From NCBI RefSeq assembly GCF_001422885.1, contig NZ_LMMZ01000034.1, positions 313,055 to 377,054 of the forward strand: DNA of 64,000 bases, in the 5' to 3' direction. The notes under the pieces were generated by a model. It was not told where the DNA came from. It saw only the letters and a program-made list of their open reading frames with translations, and ran no database searches. How positions within the stretch are numbered: the stretch's first letter is position 1; each line of letters begins with the position of its first letter. The translations under genes and the position numbers were made by a program. The DNA comes from Methylobacterium sp. Leaf104. GTDB lineage: Bacteria > Pseudomonadota > Alphaproteobacteria > Rhizobiales > Beijerinckiaceae. This document shows, in pieces, positions 16,502-24,655 of the stretch.

Positions 16502-17515
16502 CTACGCCTTCGCGAGTCTTCGGGCGCGCGCGGCCCCCGAATTTCGTGACAGGCGCTGGTAGGCAACCCGCGCGATGCGGATCGACCATCGCGGTGCCAG
16601 GAGCGTCGGCACGGCGCGAGTCCAGTAGCGCGGCATGGTGCGATAAGGCCGGTACAGGTACCGGATCGCGCTGATCGACGCCGCTGCCCGGACGGAACTC
16701 ATCTTGGCGTTGTTCAACCGTGCCATCACGTGCGAGTCGAAGATCCGACGGCGGAAGGCCGTGCGTGCCTCGGGCTCGTGGGCGAACAGCGCGAAGGCGA
16801 TCTGGTCGTAGCCCGCGACATCGATCTTCAGCCGATCCAGCCAGCCGAACTTGGTCTTGAACTGATCGTTGTCCGAACGGAAGCCGACACAGGGTTCCTG
16901 CACCACCCCCCATCGCCCGAAGCGTTCGAAGACGCGGCCGATGATGTAGACCTGAACGTAGTAGTTCTTGAAATCCGCGATACGGGGATCGGAAGCGACC
17001 GCGTTCCATTTCGCGCGATCGATCACGAGCGCGGACATGAATCCGAGCAGATCGCCGATCGTCGCGAACAACGTCGCAGCATCCGAGATCAACTGGGTGG
17101 GCGGTGTATGGCGGACGCCGGTCGGGTGCCGCAGTGTCACGTCGTAATCGATCACCCCCAAGGTCAGGCCCGATACGCCGGGCCAGCGCCGGATCGCGCC
17201 GACCACACGCGCAAGGCCGCCCGGTTCGAGCCTGTCGTCGTCGCCCATCAGCCAGACGTAGTCGCCCGTCGCGGCCGCGACGACGGCCAGGAAGTTGGCG
17301 TCCAGGCCCAGATTGGTCGGCTGAGCGATCAGGACAAAATTCTTGATCCGGCCGCGATAACGTTCGGCCATCGCGACGGTGTCGTCAGGTGAGGCGTCGT
17401 CGCTCACGACGACTTCGATCTGATCCTCCATCCCCTGCGCGATGATGCTGTCGAGAAGTTCTGCCAGCATGCCCGCCCGATTGTAGGTGGGGATGCAGAT
17501 TGAAATCACTGGCAT
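16502..17515 (-). CDS. family 2 glycosyltransferase
   Basis: A 337-aa GT-A fold glycosyltransferase. It starts MPVISICIPTYNRAGMLAELL (ATG at 17515, after GGAAG), then VVVSDDASPDDT and GDYVWLMGDDDRLEPGG, whose aspartates bind the nucleotide-sugar and metal. The C-terminal half (FFKYY-like DFKNYYVQVYIIGRVFERF and SDNDQFKTKFGW) resembles abequosyl/rhamnosyltransferase-type enzymes. No transmembrane helix. It stands alone rather than in a polysaccharide cluster, so the glycan target is unknown. Confidence 0.9.
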   Translation of the reverse strand: MPVISICIPTYNRAGMLAELLDSIIAQGMEDQIEVVVSDDASPDDTVAMAERYRGRIKNFVLIAQPTNLGLDANFLAVVAAATGDYVWLMGDDDRLEPGGLARVVGAIRRWPGVSGLTLGVIDYDVTLRHPTGVRHTPPTQLISDAATLFATIGDLLGFMSALVIDRAKWNAVASDPRIADFKNYYVQVYIIGRVFERFGRWGVVQEPCVGFRSDNDQFKTKFGWLDRLKIDVAGYDQIAFALFAHEPEARTAFRRRIFDSHVMARLNNAKMSSVRAAASISAIRYLYRPYRTMPRYWTRAVPTLLAPRWSIRIARVAYQRLSRNSGAARARRLAKA

Positions 17516-18211
17516 GTCTGTTGGCTTCCATGCGGCATGGCACCGAAGCGGCATCCACTCATCGCGATCCACTCCGTGGTCGATCCAGGAAAACAATCAT
17601 CTGGCGTCCTGCAACGCAGAGTCGAGATGGCCAAAGGATAGGTATCGAATGGTGGTGCGGCGGATCGCACAGGGACCAAAGGAGGCGATCCGGTCGGTTT
17701 TTGCGGTGTACGATGCGGTTCCGATGGCGCGCCGGACTTGCCTTCGCCGCCGACCGCATCAGCGAGCACCGATCGGTTCGGACGCGAAGCTGGCCCCCTG
17801 CAGGCGGCGTCTGCGGCGGAGTCGTTCGCTCAGCGAGACCGGGCCGGCTCGCCCCCCCCTCGTCTCGCCGACGGGCAGCCGGCTGGTGCCGGTGAGCCGA
17901 TGCGCATCGCTTCCGGTGGGAAACCGTCCCGAGTCGGGGCGCGCGATCGGCCGTCCGCGCGGCGCCACCCGAGCGAAGGTACCCCATGGGCATTGCCGCC
18001 CGCGGACGATCATGCTGATCTGCCAGGATGCGGCGCGCATTGCGATCCGACCGCGCGACGCGGACGAAGCGAGGTGTCCGGCCGCAAAAGGGTGAGATCC
18101 ACGCGATCACGCGGAACCGGCGTTGTCTGCGAGGATCGCTGGCGTCTACGATGGCGTCGTGCTGTCGCCTCGCGTTCCCACCTTCGTCTCCAGCCAGGAC
18201 TGAGCCGCCCG
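17516..18211. other. intergenic, about 700 bases without a supported gene
   Basis: Open frames exist on both strands but are Arg/Ser/Pro-rich, lack ribosome-binding sites and look like GC-rich chance frames. I see no terminator, repeat or RNA gene. It may hold a decayed gene, but no recognisable protein fragment was found. Confidence 0.45.
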
Positions 18212-18556
18212 GTGCCTCACTTCGAAGACTTCTACGCCAACAAGCTGCGCGGTTCGCTCGGGGTCACCGATGCGGAATCGGTCCTCGACCTGCGCGAGAC
18301 CAATCGCCCGACGGCGGAAGCGTCCCTGGCGGACATGCTGGAACGCAGCCGCTTCGGGAAGGGCAAGACGGTGGCGATCCGCCTGGCCCCACCGCCGGAG
18401 GGCGGCGGCGAGACGCTGTTCCAGCCGATCGGGCGCCTGCTCCTCGATGCCAAGCGGAAGGGCCTGGTCGACCGTCTCCAGACATTGCCGGCCGGCGATG
18501 GTCTCGGATTCTACGTGGCACTATCCGGCAAGGCTGCGCGTTCCACCGACGGATAA
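18212..18556 (+). CDS. hypothetical protein upstream of DUF1206
   Basis: A 114-aa soluble protein, starting at GTG (VPHFEDFYANKLRGSL). It has a predicted alpha/beta pattern: SLADMLERSRFGKGKT, then strand VAIRLAPPP, then LLLDAKRKGLVDRLQTL and strand GFYVALSGK. No family recognised. The frame is open further upstream, but composition changes there. It ends 24 bases before the DUF1206 gene in the same direction and is probably co-transcribed. Confidence 0.6.
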   Translation: MPHFEDFYANKLRGSLGVTDAESVLDLRETNRPTAEASLADMLERSRFGKGKTVAIRLAPPPEGGGETLFQPIGRLLLDAKRKGLVDRLQTLPAGDGLGFYVALSGKAARSTDG

Positions 18557-18580
18557 CGACGCCGGACCTCGGGAAACGCC

Positions 18581-19423
18581 TTGCTCAACCTCGGACACAA
18601 CACGATCGAGCGCGTGGCCCGCTTCGGCTACGGCGCCCGCGGAATCGTCTACTGCATCGTCGGCGGACTCGCGGTGCTGGCGGCCATCGGGCGAGGTGGT
18701 CGTGCCGGCGACAGCGAGAGCGCGCTCCGCTGGGTCCTGAACGGGCCGTTCGGCGTTGTCCTCGTCGGCCTGATCGCGCTCGGCCTCCTGGGATTCGCCG
18801 TCTGGCGCTTCATTGAGAGCGTCACGGACGCCGACCGGCGCGGCACGTCGCTGAAGGGCACGGTCGTCCGTCTCGCCCATCTTCTCAGCGCCGTGATCTA
18901 TACCGGCCTCGCCATCACCGCCGCCAGCCTCGCGCTCGGGCTCGGGCGCAAGGGCGGCGATGCGGCCCAGGATTGGACGGCCTGGCTCCTGGGCAAACCC
19001 TTCGGCCTTTGGCTGGTCGGCCTGATCGGCCTCGGTGTGATGGGCGGCGGCGTCGCTTTCCTGGTCAAGGCGTTCAAGGGTGACGTCACCGACCGCCTGA
19101 AACTCGATGCCGCGCATTGCCGCTGGGCCAAGCCCGTCGGCCAGTTCGGCTACGCCGCCCGAGGCATCGCCTTCCTCATCATCGGCGGCTTCTTCATCGC
19201 CGCGGCTTGGTATCAGGCCTCGTCCGAGGTGAAGGGCCTCGCCGGTGCCTTCGCGGCCCTGCGCACGCAGCCCTATGGCTGGGTACTTCTCGCCATCGTG
19301 GCGGCGGGCCACTTCGCCTTCGGCGCCTTCGGCCTGATCCAGGCGCGCTTCCGCCACATCGACGCGCCCGACATCGACCAGACCGACGACGCGGTCGCGG
19401 CAGCGATCCGCGCGGTGCATTGA
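18581..19423 (+). CDS. DUF1206 family integral membrane protein
   Basis: A 280-aa membrane protein that begins at TTG (MLNLGHNTIERVARFGYGARG). It is built from three copies of a two-helix unit, each opening with an FGYxARG-like phrase: residues about 13-85 (FGYGARGIVYCIVGG), 100-170 (LAHLLSAVIYTGLAI) and 190-270 (FGYAARGIAFLIIGG). This is the known DUF1206 architecture, with six membrane segments. The function of the family is unestablished. Confidence 0.9.
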   Translation: MLNLGHNTIERVARFGYGARGIVYCIVGGLAVLAAIGRGGRAGDSESALRWVLNGPFGVVLVGLIALGLLGFAVWRFIESVTDADRRGTSLKGTVVRLAHLLSAVIYTGLAITAASLALGLGRKGGDAAQDWTAWLLGKPFGLWLVGLIGLGVMGGGVAFLVKAFKGDVTDRLKLDAAHCRWAKPVGQFGYAARGIAFLIIGGFFIAAAWYQASSEVKGLAGAFAALRTQPYGWVLLAIVAAGHFAFGAFGLIQARFRHIDAPDIDQTDDAVAAAIRAVH

Positions 19424-19534
19424 CGCCGTAGAGGAACAAAAGCGGACCCCTGTCGATTGAGGCCCGAATCCAGGGATTCGAAGCGGCGGTGGTCGGCCGC
19501 CGACTGCGAACCCGACAGGAGGGGGGAAGACACC

Positions 19535-19882
19535 ATGCCAATTCGTACCCGCGCCATCATGCACACGAAAATCCTGGCCGGCGGCATCATAGCCCTCGGC
19601 CTCGCCACTGCGCCGGCCTTCGCGCAGGGGATCTCGATCGGACCCGGCGGCGTCCAGGTCGATCCCGGCTACCGGCGCGGCTACGACGACCGCGGCCCGC
19701 CGCGCAGCGAGTTGAGCCGGGGCGAGGCAACCCGCATCGCCCGCCGCGAAGGTCTCGTCGATGTCGACGGTGTCGATCGGCGTGGTCCGCGCATGATCGT
19801 TCGCGGCTCGGACCGGCGCGGCGACGACATCACGGTCGTCCTCGACAGCCGCTCCGGCGACGTGATCGACGTGCGGCGCTGA
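19535..19882 (+). CDS. exported basic protein (PepSY-like C terminus)
   Basis: A 115-aa protein with a strong AGGAGGGGGG ribosome-binding site and a signal peptide (MHTKILAGGIIALGLATAPA, cut at AFAQG). An alternative ATG at 19559 would shorten the N terminus. The mature protein is rich in Arg, Asp and Gly. Its last 50 residues, running from SRGEATRIARREGL to TVVLDSRSGDVIDVRR, resemble a single PepSY-like repeat: helix, strand, strand with a terminal RSGDV turn. PepSY modules often inhibit proteases or sit in the envelope; function here is not known. A terminator follows at 19917. Confidence 0.68.
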   Translation: MPIRTRAIMHTKILAGGIIALGLATAPAFAQGISIGPGGVQVDPGYRRGYDDRGPPRSELSRGEATRIARREGLVDVDGVDRRGPRMIVRGSDRRGDDITVVLDSRSGDVIDVRR

Positions 19883-19916
19883 CATCCGGGTGCCCGTCAG
19901 GGCTCCGAGGTGACCG

Positions 19917-19941
19917 AGGCCCGGCGTTCAGCGCCGGGCCT
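19917..19941. terminator. bidirectional terminator hairpin
   Basis: A 10-bp perfect stem (AGGCCCGGCG/CGCCGGGCCT) with a TTCAG loop, followed by TTCGTC, between two convergent genes. Confidence 0.65.
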
Positions 19942-19944
19942 TCG

Positions 19945-20868
19945 TCATGCCTGGGCCCGGGCGAAGCGTTCCAGCCCGTCCCGGGCCGTGCCGCCCGGCA
20001 CCCATCCGAGGGCCGGCAGCGCGTCGGCACGGGCGACGAGGCTCGTGGAGAGACGGGCATAGGCCGCCTCCTGCCCCGCGAGCCGGCAGGCGAGGCCGAG
20101 GAGGGCGACGGGTGCGGGCAGCAGGCCGGCCCTGCGCCCGAGGCCGGACCGCAGCGCGGCGACCATCTCACCCAAAGTCAGCGCATCGGGTTCGGCCACG
20201 ATCATCGGGCGACGAAGCGGCCCGGGCGCCTCCAGCGCCACGGCGACCGCCTCCGCCAGCGACTCCACCGAGACGAGGGAGCGTCGGGCGTCGAGACTCG
20301 CGAAGGGCAGCGGGGCGGCCGATCGGGCGAGTTGCAGGAGCGTCGCGACGTTGCCCTTCACGCCGGCTCCGTAGACCAGCACAGGCCGGAGAGCGACCCA
20401 GTCGAGGCCGGTCCCGGCCAGGGCCGTCTCGGCGGCGAGCTTCGAGCGGCCATAGGCCTCGGTCGGTGCCGGCGAATCCGCCTCCGTGACGATGCCGGGT
20501 GCCGAGATCCCGGTCTGGGCTCGGATCGAGGACAGGAAGACGAAGCGCTGCACGCGCGCCCGGACCGCGGCCTCGGCGAGGCGCAGGGTCGCCTCAGTGT
20601 TCGACGACCGGAAATCGTCCTCCGGCCTGCCGGACATCGTCGGTGACAGGCCTGCGGAATGCACGACCGCATCGACCCCGGCCAGGGCAGCCGCCATGTT
20701 CATCGGCCGGGTCAGGTCCCCGACGACGGCGCTGCTCGCACCATCCGGAACCTCGATCGGCCGCCGAAGCAGGACGCGCACCCGGAAGCCGCGCCGCGAC
20801 AGGCTCTGCAGCAGGTGCCGCCCGATGAAGCCCGTGGCACCGGTGAGTGCGATCAGCGGTCCGCCCAT
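19945..20868 (-). CDS. NAD-dependent epimerase/dehydratase
   Basis: A 307-aa extended short-chain dehydrogenase. The NAD(P) motif is IALTGATGFIGRHLL, the aspartate motif VVGDLTRP, and the catalytic Tyr and Lys are in EAYGRSKLAAE. VVHSAGLSP and FVFLSSIRAQTG form the central sheet. The C-terminal part resembles complex I NDUFA9-like and nucleoside-sugar reductase relatives. The substrate is not determinable. It lies in the same direction as, and just downstream of, a RidA remnant. Confidence 0.87.
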   Translation of the reverse strand: MGGPLIALTGATGFIGRHLLQSLSRRGFRVRVLLRRPIEVPDGASSAVVGDLTRPMNMAAALAGVDAVVHSAGLSPTMSGRPEDDFRSSNTEATLRLAEAAVRARVQRFVFLSSIRAQTGISAPGIVTEADSPAPTEAYGRSKLAAETALAGTGLDWVALRPVLVYGAGVKGNVATLLQLARSAAPLPFASLDARRSLVSVESLAEAVAVALEAPGPLRRPMIVAEPDALTLGEMVAALRSGLGRRAGLLPAPVALLGLACRLAGQEAAYARLSTSLVARADALPALGWVPGGTARDGLERFARAQA

Positions 20869-20882
20869 TGGTCGAGCCCTCC

Positions 20883-20985
20883 CTATGGCCGCAGCGCCGT
20901 GACCTCGATCTCGACCTTCATCTCCGGGCGCAGCAACCCGGCGACGATCACGAGCGTGGCGGCGAGCCGGAGCCGATCAGGCGCC
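20883..20985 (-). pseudogene. C-terminal remnant of a RidA/YjgF-family gene
   Basis: Between the transglycosylase stop and the epimerase start, one reverse frame reads ...LAATLVIVAGLLRPEMKVE... and ends EIEVTALRP before a TAG stop. That is the typical last third of Rid-family (imine deaminase) proteins. The rest of the domain and any start codon are missing: upstream in this frame lies the out-of-frame end of the transglycosylase gene. It is best explained as a deletion remnant. The family match is by eye. Confidence 0.55.
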
Positions 20986-20991
20986 GTGCGC

Positions 20992-22197
20992 TCATCCGCG
21001 CCGAAGTGCTTCCAAGACCTTGGCCCCGGGGCGGCCGGTGGCCGGCATGCCGAGACTGCGCTCAACCTCCTTGATGGCGTCGCGGGTCTTGGAACCGACC
21101 TTGCCGTCGGGCTCGCCGACATCGAAGCCGCGCTTGGTCAGGCGGGCCTGCAGGTCGCGGCGCTCGGCCCGCGACAGCGGCGGATCGTCGGTCGGCCAGG
21201 CGGCCTGGATGCCGCCGCGCCCGCGCAGCCGGTCGGACAGCACCGCGATGGCCAGACCGTAGGATTCGGCGGCGTTGTAGGAGTAGAGCGCGTCGAAGTT
21301 CTTCGTCACCAGGAAAGCCGGCCCGTCGATGCCGGCCGGCAGCAGGATGCCCGCCGGGCCCTCGCCCGAGAGCGGGCGGCCGTCGATGCGGGTCACCCCG
21401 AGGGAGGCCCAGTGGGCGATCGCCTTCTTGTTCTTGCGACCTGCTGCGCCGGTGTTGAAGCCGCGCGGCACCTTCACCTCGTAGCCCCAGGGCTGGCCGT
21501 TGTTCCACTTGGCGACCCGCAGGAAGTTCGCCGTGGAGGCCACGGCGTCCGGGACCGAATCGACCAGGTCGCGGCGCCCGTCGCCGTCGCCGTCGACGGC
21601 TAGGCGCTGGTAGGTGGTGGGCATGAACTGGGTCTGCCCGAAGGCGCCGGCCCAGGAGCCGTTGAGGCGCGAGGGATCGATGTCGCCGCGCTCGATGATC
21701 TTCAGGGTGGCCATCAGTTCGCCCTTGAAGAAGTCCTTCCGGCGATGATTGGCGCAGATCAGCGTGGCGAAGGATTGCACGAGCGGCATCTTGCCGAGAT
21801 TCTTGCCGAAGTTCGATTCCACGCCCCAGACGGCCGCGATGGTGTGCCGGTCGACGCCGTAACGGGCCTCGGCATTGGCGAGCGCCTGCGCGTGCTGGCG
21901 CATGGCGGCCTTGCCGTCGTCGACGCGCTCCTCGTCCACGAGGGCGGCCATGTAGTCCCAGATCGGCGTCTTGAACTCGGGCTGGGCCTGGCTGAGCTCG
22001 AGCACCTTCTCGTCGTAGGTGATGCCGGCCGTGGCCGCCCGGAAGGTCTGGGCCGAGATGCCCTGCGCAGCGGCCTGGGATTGCAGGCTGGCCAGGCAAT
22101 CCTGGAAGTCGGCGCGGGCCGGGGCAGTGATCGCGAGGAGGACCGCGGCCGCTCCGAGGGAGAGGGTCGCCGTTTGACCCGATCGGCCGAATGCCAT
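20992..22197 (-). CDS. lytic murein transglycosylase (MltB type) with peptidoglycan-binding domain
   Basis: A 401-aa periplasmic enzyme that cleaves peptidoglycan glycan strands with formation of anhydro-muropeptides. A signal peptide comes first (to about residue 30, APARADF). The catalytic glutamate is at about residue 127 in AAVWGVESNFG. GAFGQTQFMPTTYQRLAVDGDGDGRRD and SYNAAESYGLAIAVLSDRL are further family blocks. A PG_binding_1 repeat occupies roughly residues 335-395 (RLTKRGFDVGEPDGKVGSKT). The ATG at 22197 follows GGAG with 6-base spacing and is preferred over 22212. Confidence 0.93.
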   Translation of the reverse strand: MAFGRSGQTATLSLGAAAVLLAITAPARADFQDCLASLQSQAAAQGISAQTFRAATAGITYDEKVLELSQAQPEFKTPIWDYMAALVDEERVDDGKAAMRQHAQALANAEARYGVDRHTIAAVWGVESNFGKNLGKMPLVQSFATLICANHRRKDFFKGELMATLKIIERGDIDPSRLNGSWAGAFGQTQFMPTTYQRLAVDGDGDGRRDLVDSVPDAVASTANFLRVAKWNNGQPWGYEVKVPRGFNTGAAGRKNKKAIAHWASLGVTRIDGRPLSGEGPAGILLPAGIDGPAFLVTKNFDALYSYNAAESYGLAIAVLSDRLRGRGGIQAAWPTDDPPLSRAERRDLQARLTKRGFDVGEPDGKVGSKTRDAIKEVERSLGMPATGRPGAKVLEALRRG

Positions 22198-22331
22198 GGT
22201 GATCTCCGCCAATGCGTTCGCAGGGAATGTGAGCGCGAATTCAGGCGATACCAGGGTTAACGAACGGTTGAGGCCGGTACGGATTCGTTGCGTGGGGTGT
22301 CGCCCGATACATCGCGGTACCGCCCGCGCCT

Positions 22332-22350
22332 CCCTCTCTGCGGGAGAGGG
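22332..22350. repeat. short REP-like hairpin
   Basis: CCCTCTC/GAGAGGG with a TGCGG loop in the gap before leuD. This kind of 'CTCCCTCTC...GAGAGGG' palindrome is commonly dispersed in Rhizobiales genomes. Only one copy is in the window. Confidence 0.35.
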
Positions 22351-22403
22351 ACGTTTCCGCGTCCTGAAACGATGGGTACGGCTCCCGTCGCCTCAGGAGG
22401 CCT

Positions 22404-23006
22404 TCAGGCGAAGCCGCGCGCCGCGAGCTTCTGCTCGTATGCGTCGATGGCCGGGGCGCGCTTCAGGGTCAGGCCGATCTCGTCGAGGCCGTTGAGGAGG
22501 CTCTCCTTGCGGCCGGGATCGATGTCGAAGTGCAGGGTGCCGCCATCCGGTCCCTTGATGGTCTGGGCCTCGAGGTCCACCGAGAGGGTCGCGTTGGAGC
22601 CGCGCTCGGCATCCTCGAACAGCTTCTCCAGATCCTCGGGCGAGACCGTGATCGCCAGGATGCCGTTCTTGGCGCAGTTGTTGAAGAAGATGTCGGCGAA
22701 GCTCGTGGAAATGACGCAGCGGATGCCGAAATCGGTCAGCGCCCAGGGCGCGTGCTCGCGCGACGACCCGCAGCCGAAATTGTCGCCGACGACGAGGATC
22801 TTGGCATTGCGGTAGGCCGGCTTGTTGAGGACGAAGTCCGGGTTCTCGGAACCGTCGTCGCGGTAGCGCATCTCGGAGAACAGGCCCTTGCCGAGGCCGG
22901 TGCGCTTGATGGTCTTGAGATATTGCTTCGGGATGATCCGGTCGGTGTCGACGTTGATGATCCGCATGGGCGCCGCGACGCCCTCCAGAGTGGTGAACTT
23001 GTCCAT
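22404..23006 (-). CDS. leuD: 3-isopropylmalate dehydratase small subunit
   Basis: A 200-aa subunit that, with LeuC, isomerises 2- to 3-isopropylmalate in leucine synthesis. The start is MDKFTTLEGVAAPMRI, and the diagnostic swivel-domain motif GDNFGCGSSREHAPWAL is complete, as are INVDTDRIIPKQYL and SFADIFFNNCAKNG. Length is normal. The LeuC gene is not in the window, a split that is common in Alphaproteobacteria. Confidence 0.97.
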   Translation of the reverse strand: MDKFTTLEGVAAPMRIINVDTDRIIPKQYLKTIKRTGLGKGLFSEMRYRDDGSENPDFVLNKPAYRNAKILVVGDNFGCGSSREHAPWALTDFGIRCVISTSFADIFFNNCAKNGILAITVSPEDLEKLFEDAERGSNATLSVDLEAQTIKGPDGGTLHFDIDPGRKESLLNGLDEIGLTLKRAPAIDAYEQKLAARGFA

Positions 23007-23181
23007 GATGGTCGCCGTGATCCGTGAACGCCGTGCGGGCCGGCCTCCCGATCGGAGGAGAGGCCGGCCGCTTGGACATCGGTCTATCAGCCCGCGCAAC
23101 GCGCCGGAAGCCGGCCCCTCGCGTCTCGCGATCGTCGCGCATCCCGCCTATGCTCACGCGAACGGACGGATGGGGACAGGG

Positions 23182-23349
23182 ATGGCCGAGACCACGAACC
23201 AGTTCAAGAAAGCGCCCAAGCGCAAGAAGGAGAAGGCCCGCTCGGTGACGGTGTCGCCCGAGATGCGCCAAGCCTACGCGGACCTCATCAAGCAGAAGGA
23301 GGAACGCGAGGAATACGCGAAGCACCTGCCCTCGGAGAAGGGCAGGTGA
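23182..23349 (+). CDS. small highly charged protein
   Basis: A 55-aa protein starting MAETTNQFKKAPKRKKEK, with 14 Lys, no cysteine and no hydrophobic segment. The middle (SVTVSPEMRQAYADLIKQKEERE) is predicted helical. It could be a nucleic-acid-associated or structural accessory protein, but nothing identifies it. It converges on ccrA. Confidence 0.6.
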   Translation: MAETTNQFKKAPKRKKEKARSVTVSPEMRQAYADLIKQKEEREEYAKHLPSEKGR

Positions 23350-23377
23350 TCGTGTCGCCGATGACCGCTCGGGAGGC

Positions 23378-24655
23378 TTAGAGCTTCCCGGCCTCTATCA
23401 CGTCCTCCACCGTGCGCAGGCCGGCGCGCGGGGCGTTGACGAGGCAGGCCATGTTGCCGGGGGCGTGCTGGTTCTTCCACATCTTGGTGTGGGCCTGGGG
23501 AATCTTATCCCAGGGGAAGACCTCGCTCATGCACGGGTCGATGCGCTGGTCGAGGACGAACTGGTTGGCGGCCGACGCCTGCTTCAGGTGGGCGAAGTGC
23601 GAGCCCTGGATGCGCTTCTGGCGCATCCAGACGTAGCGGGCGTCGAAGGTGATGTTGAAGCCGGTGGTGCCGGCACAGAACACGATCATGCCACCGCGCT
23701 TGGCCACCAGCGTCGAGACCGGGAAGGTCGACTCGCCCGGGTGCTCGAACACGATGTCGACGTCGTTGCCCTTGCCGGTGATGTCCCAGATCGCCTTGCC
23801 GAACTTGCGGGCTTCCTTGAGCCAGGTGTTGTACTCGGGGCTGTTGACCTTCGGCAGCTGGCCCCAGCAGTCGAACTCCTTGCGGTTGATCACGCCCTTG
23901 GCGCCCAGACTCATGACGTAGTCGCGCTTGGTGTCATCGGAGATCACCGCGATGGCGTTGGCGCCCGAGGCCGCGCAGAGCTGCACCGCGAACACGCCGA
24001 GTCCGCCCGACGCGCCCCAGACGAGGACGTTCTGGCCCGGGCGAACGGTGTGCGGCGCGTGGCCGAACAGCATGCGGTAGGCGGTTGCGAGGGTCAGCGT
24101 GTAGCAGGCCGCCTCCTCCCAGGTCAGGTGCTTCGGGCGGACCATGAGCTGGCGCGACTGCACCCGGCAGAACTGGGCGAAGGAGCCGTCGCCGGTCTCG
24201 TAGCCCCAGATCCGCTGCGAGGGCGAGAACATCGGGTCGCCGCCGTTGCACTCCTCGTCGTCGCCGTCATCGCGGTTGCAGTGGACGATGACCTCGTCGC
24301 CGACCTTCCAGCGCTTCACCTTGGCGCCGACCTTCCAGACGATGCCGGAGGCGTCCGAGCCCGCGATGTGGTACTCGCCCTTGTGCACGTCGAAGGGCGA
24401 GATCGGCTCCCCGAGGCCGGCCCAGACGCCGTTGTAGTTCACGCCGGCGGCCATGACGTAGACCAGCACCTCGTCGTCGCCGATCTCCCAGACCGGCAGA
24501 ACCTCGAGCTGGTGCGACTGTTCCGGCGGTCCGTGCCGCTCGCGCCGGATCGCCCAGGCATACATCGTCGCCGGCACGTGACCGAGGGGCGGGACCTCGC
24601 CCATCTCGTACAGGTCCTTGATCTCAGTCGTGCTCGACGCAGCTGTCGCGGCCAT
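23378..24655 (-). CDS. ccrA: crotonyl-CoA carboxylase/reductase
   Basis: A 425-aa NADPH-dependent enzyme that reductively carboxylates crotonyl-CoA to ethylmalonyl-CoA, the defining step of the ethylmalonyl-CoA pathway used for glyoxylate regeneration without isocitrate lyase. It is a medium-chain dehydrogenase: VMAAGVNYNGVWAGLGEP, HIAGSDASGIVWKVG, and the NADPH motif VLVWGASGGLGVFAVQL. The family-specific ends are present (RIQGSHFAHLKQA near the C terminus, HTKMWKNQHAPGNMACLV). Divergent from ecm, which acts two steps later after epimerisation. A candidate promoter lies 33 bases upstream. Confidence 0.97.
   Translation of the reverse strand: MAATAASSTTEIKDLYEMGEVPPLGHVPATMYAWAIRRERHGPPEQSHQLEVLPVWEIGDDEVLVYVMAAGVNYNGVWAGLGEPISPFDVHKGEYHIAGSDASGIVWKVGAKVKRWKVGDEVIVHCNRDDGDDEECNGGDPMFSPSQRIWGYETGDGSFAQFCRVQSRQLMVRPKHLTWEEAACYTLTLATAYRMLFGHAPHTVRPGQNVLVWGASGGLGVFAVQLCAASGANAIAVISDDTKRDYVMSLGAKGVINRKEFDCWGQLPKVNSPEYNTWLKEARKFGKAIWDITGKGNDVDIVFEHPGESTFPVSTLVAKRGGMIVFCAGTTGFNITFDARYVWMRQKRIQGSHFAHLKQASAANQFVLDQRIDPCMSEVFPWDKIPQAHTKMWKNQHAPGNMACLVNAPRAGLRTVEDVIEAGKL

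Noticed and set aside
17559..18110. Possible 183-codon reverse gene in the long gap
   Set aside because: Arg/Ser/Pro-rich chance composition, no ribosome site, no motif.
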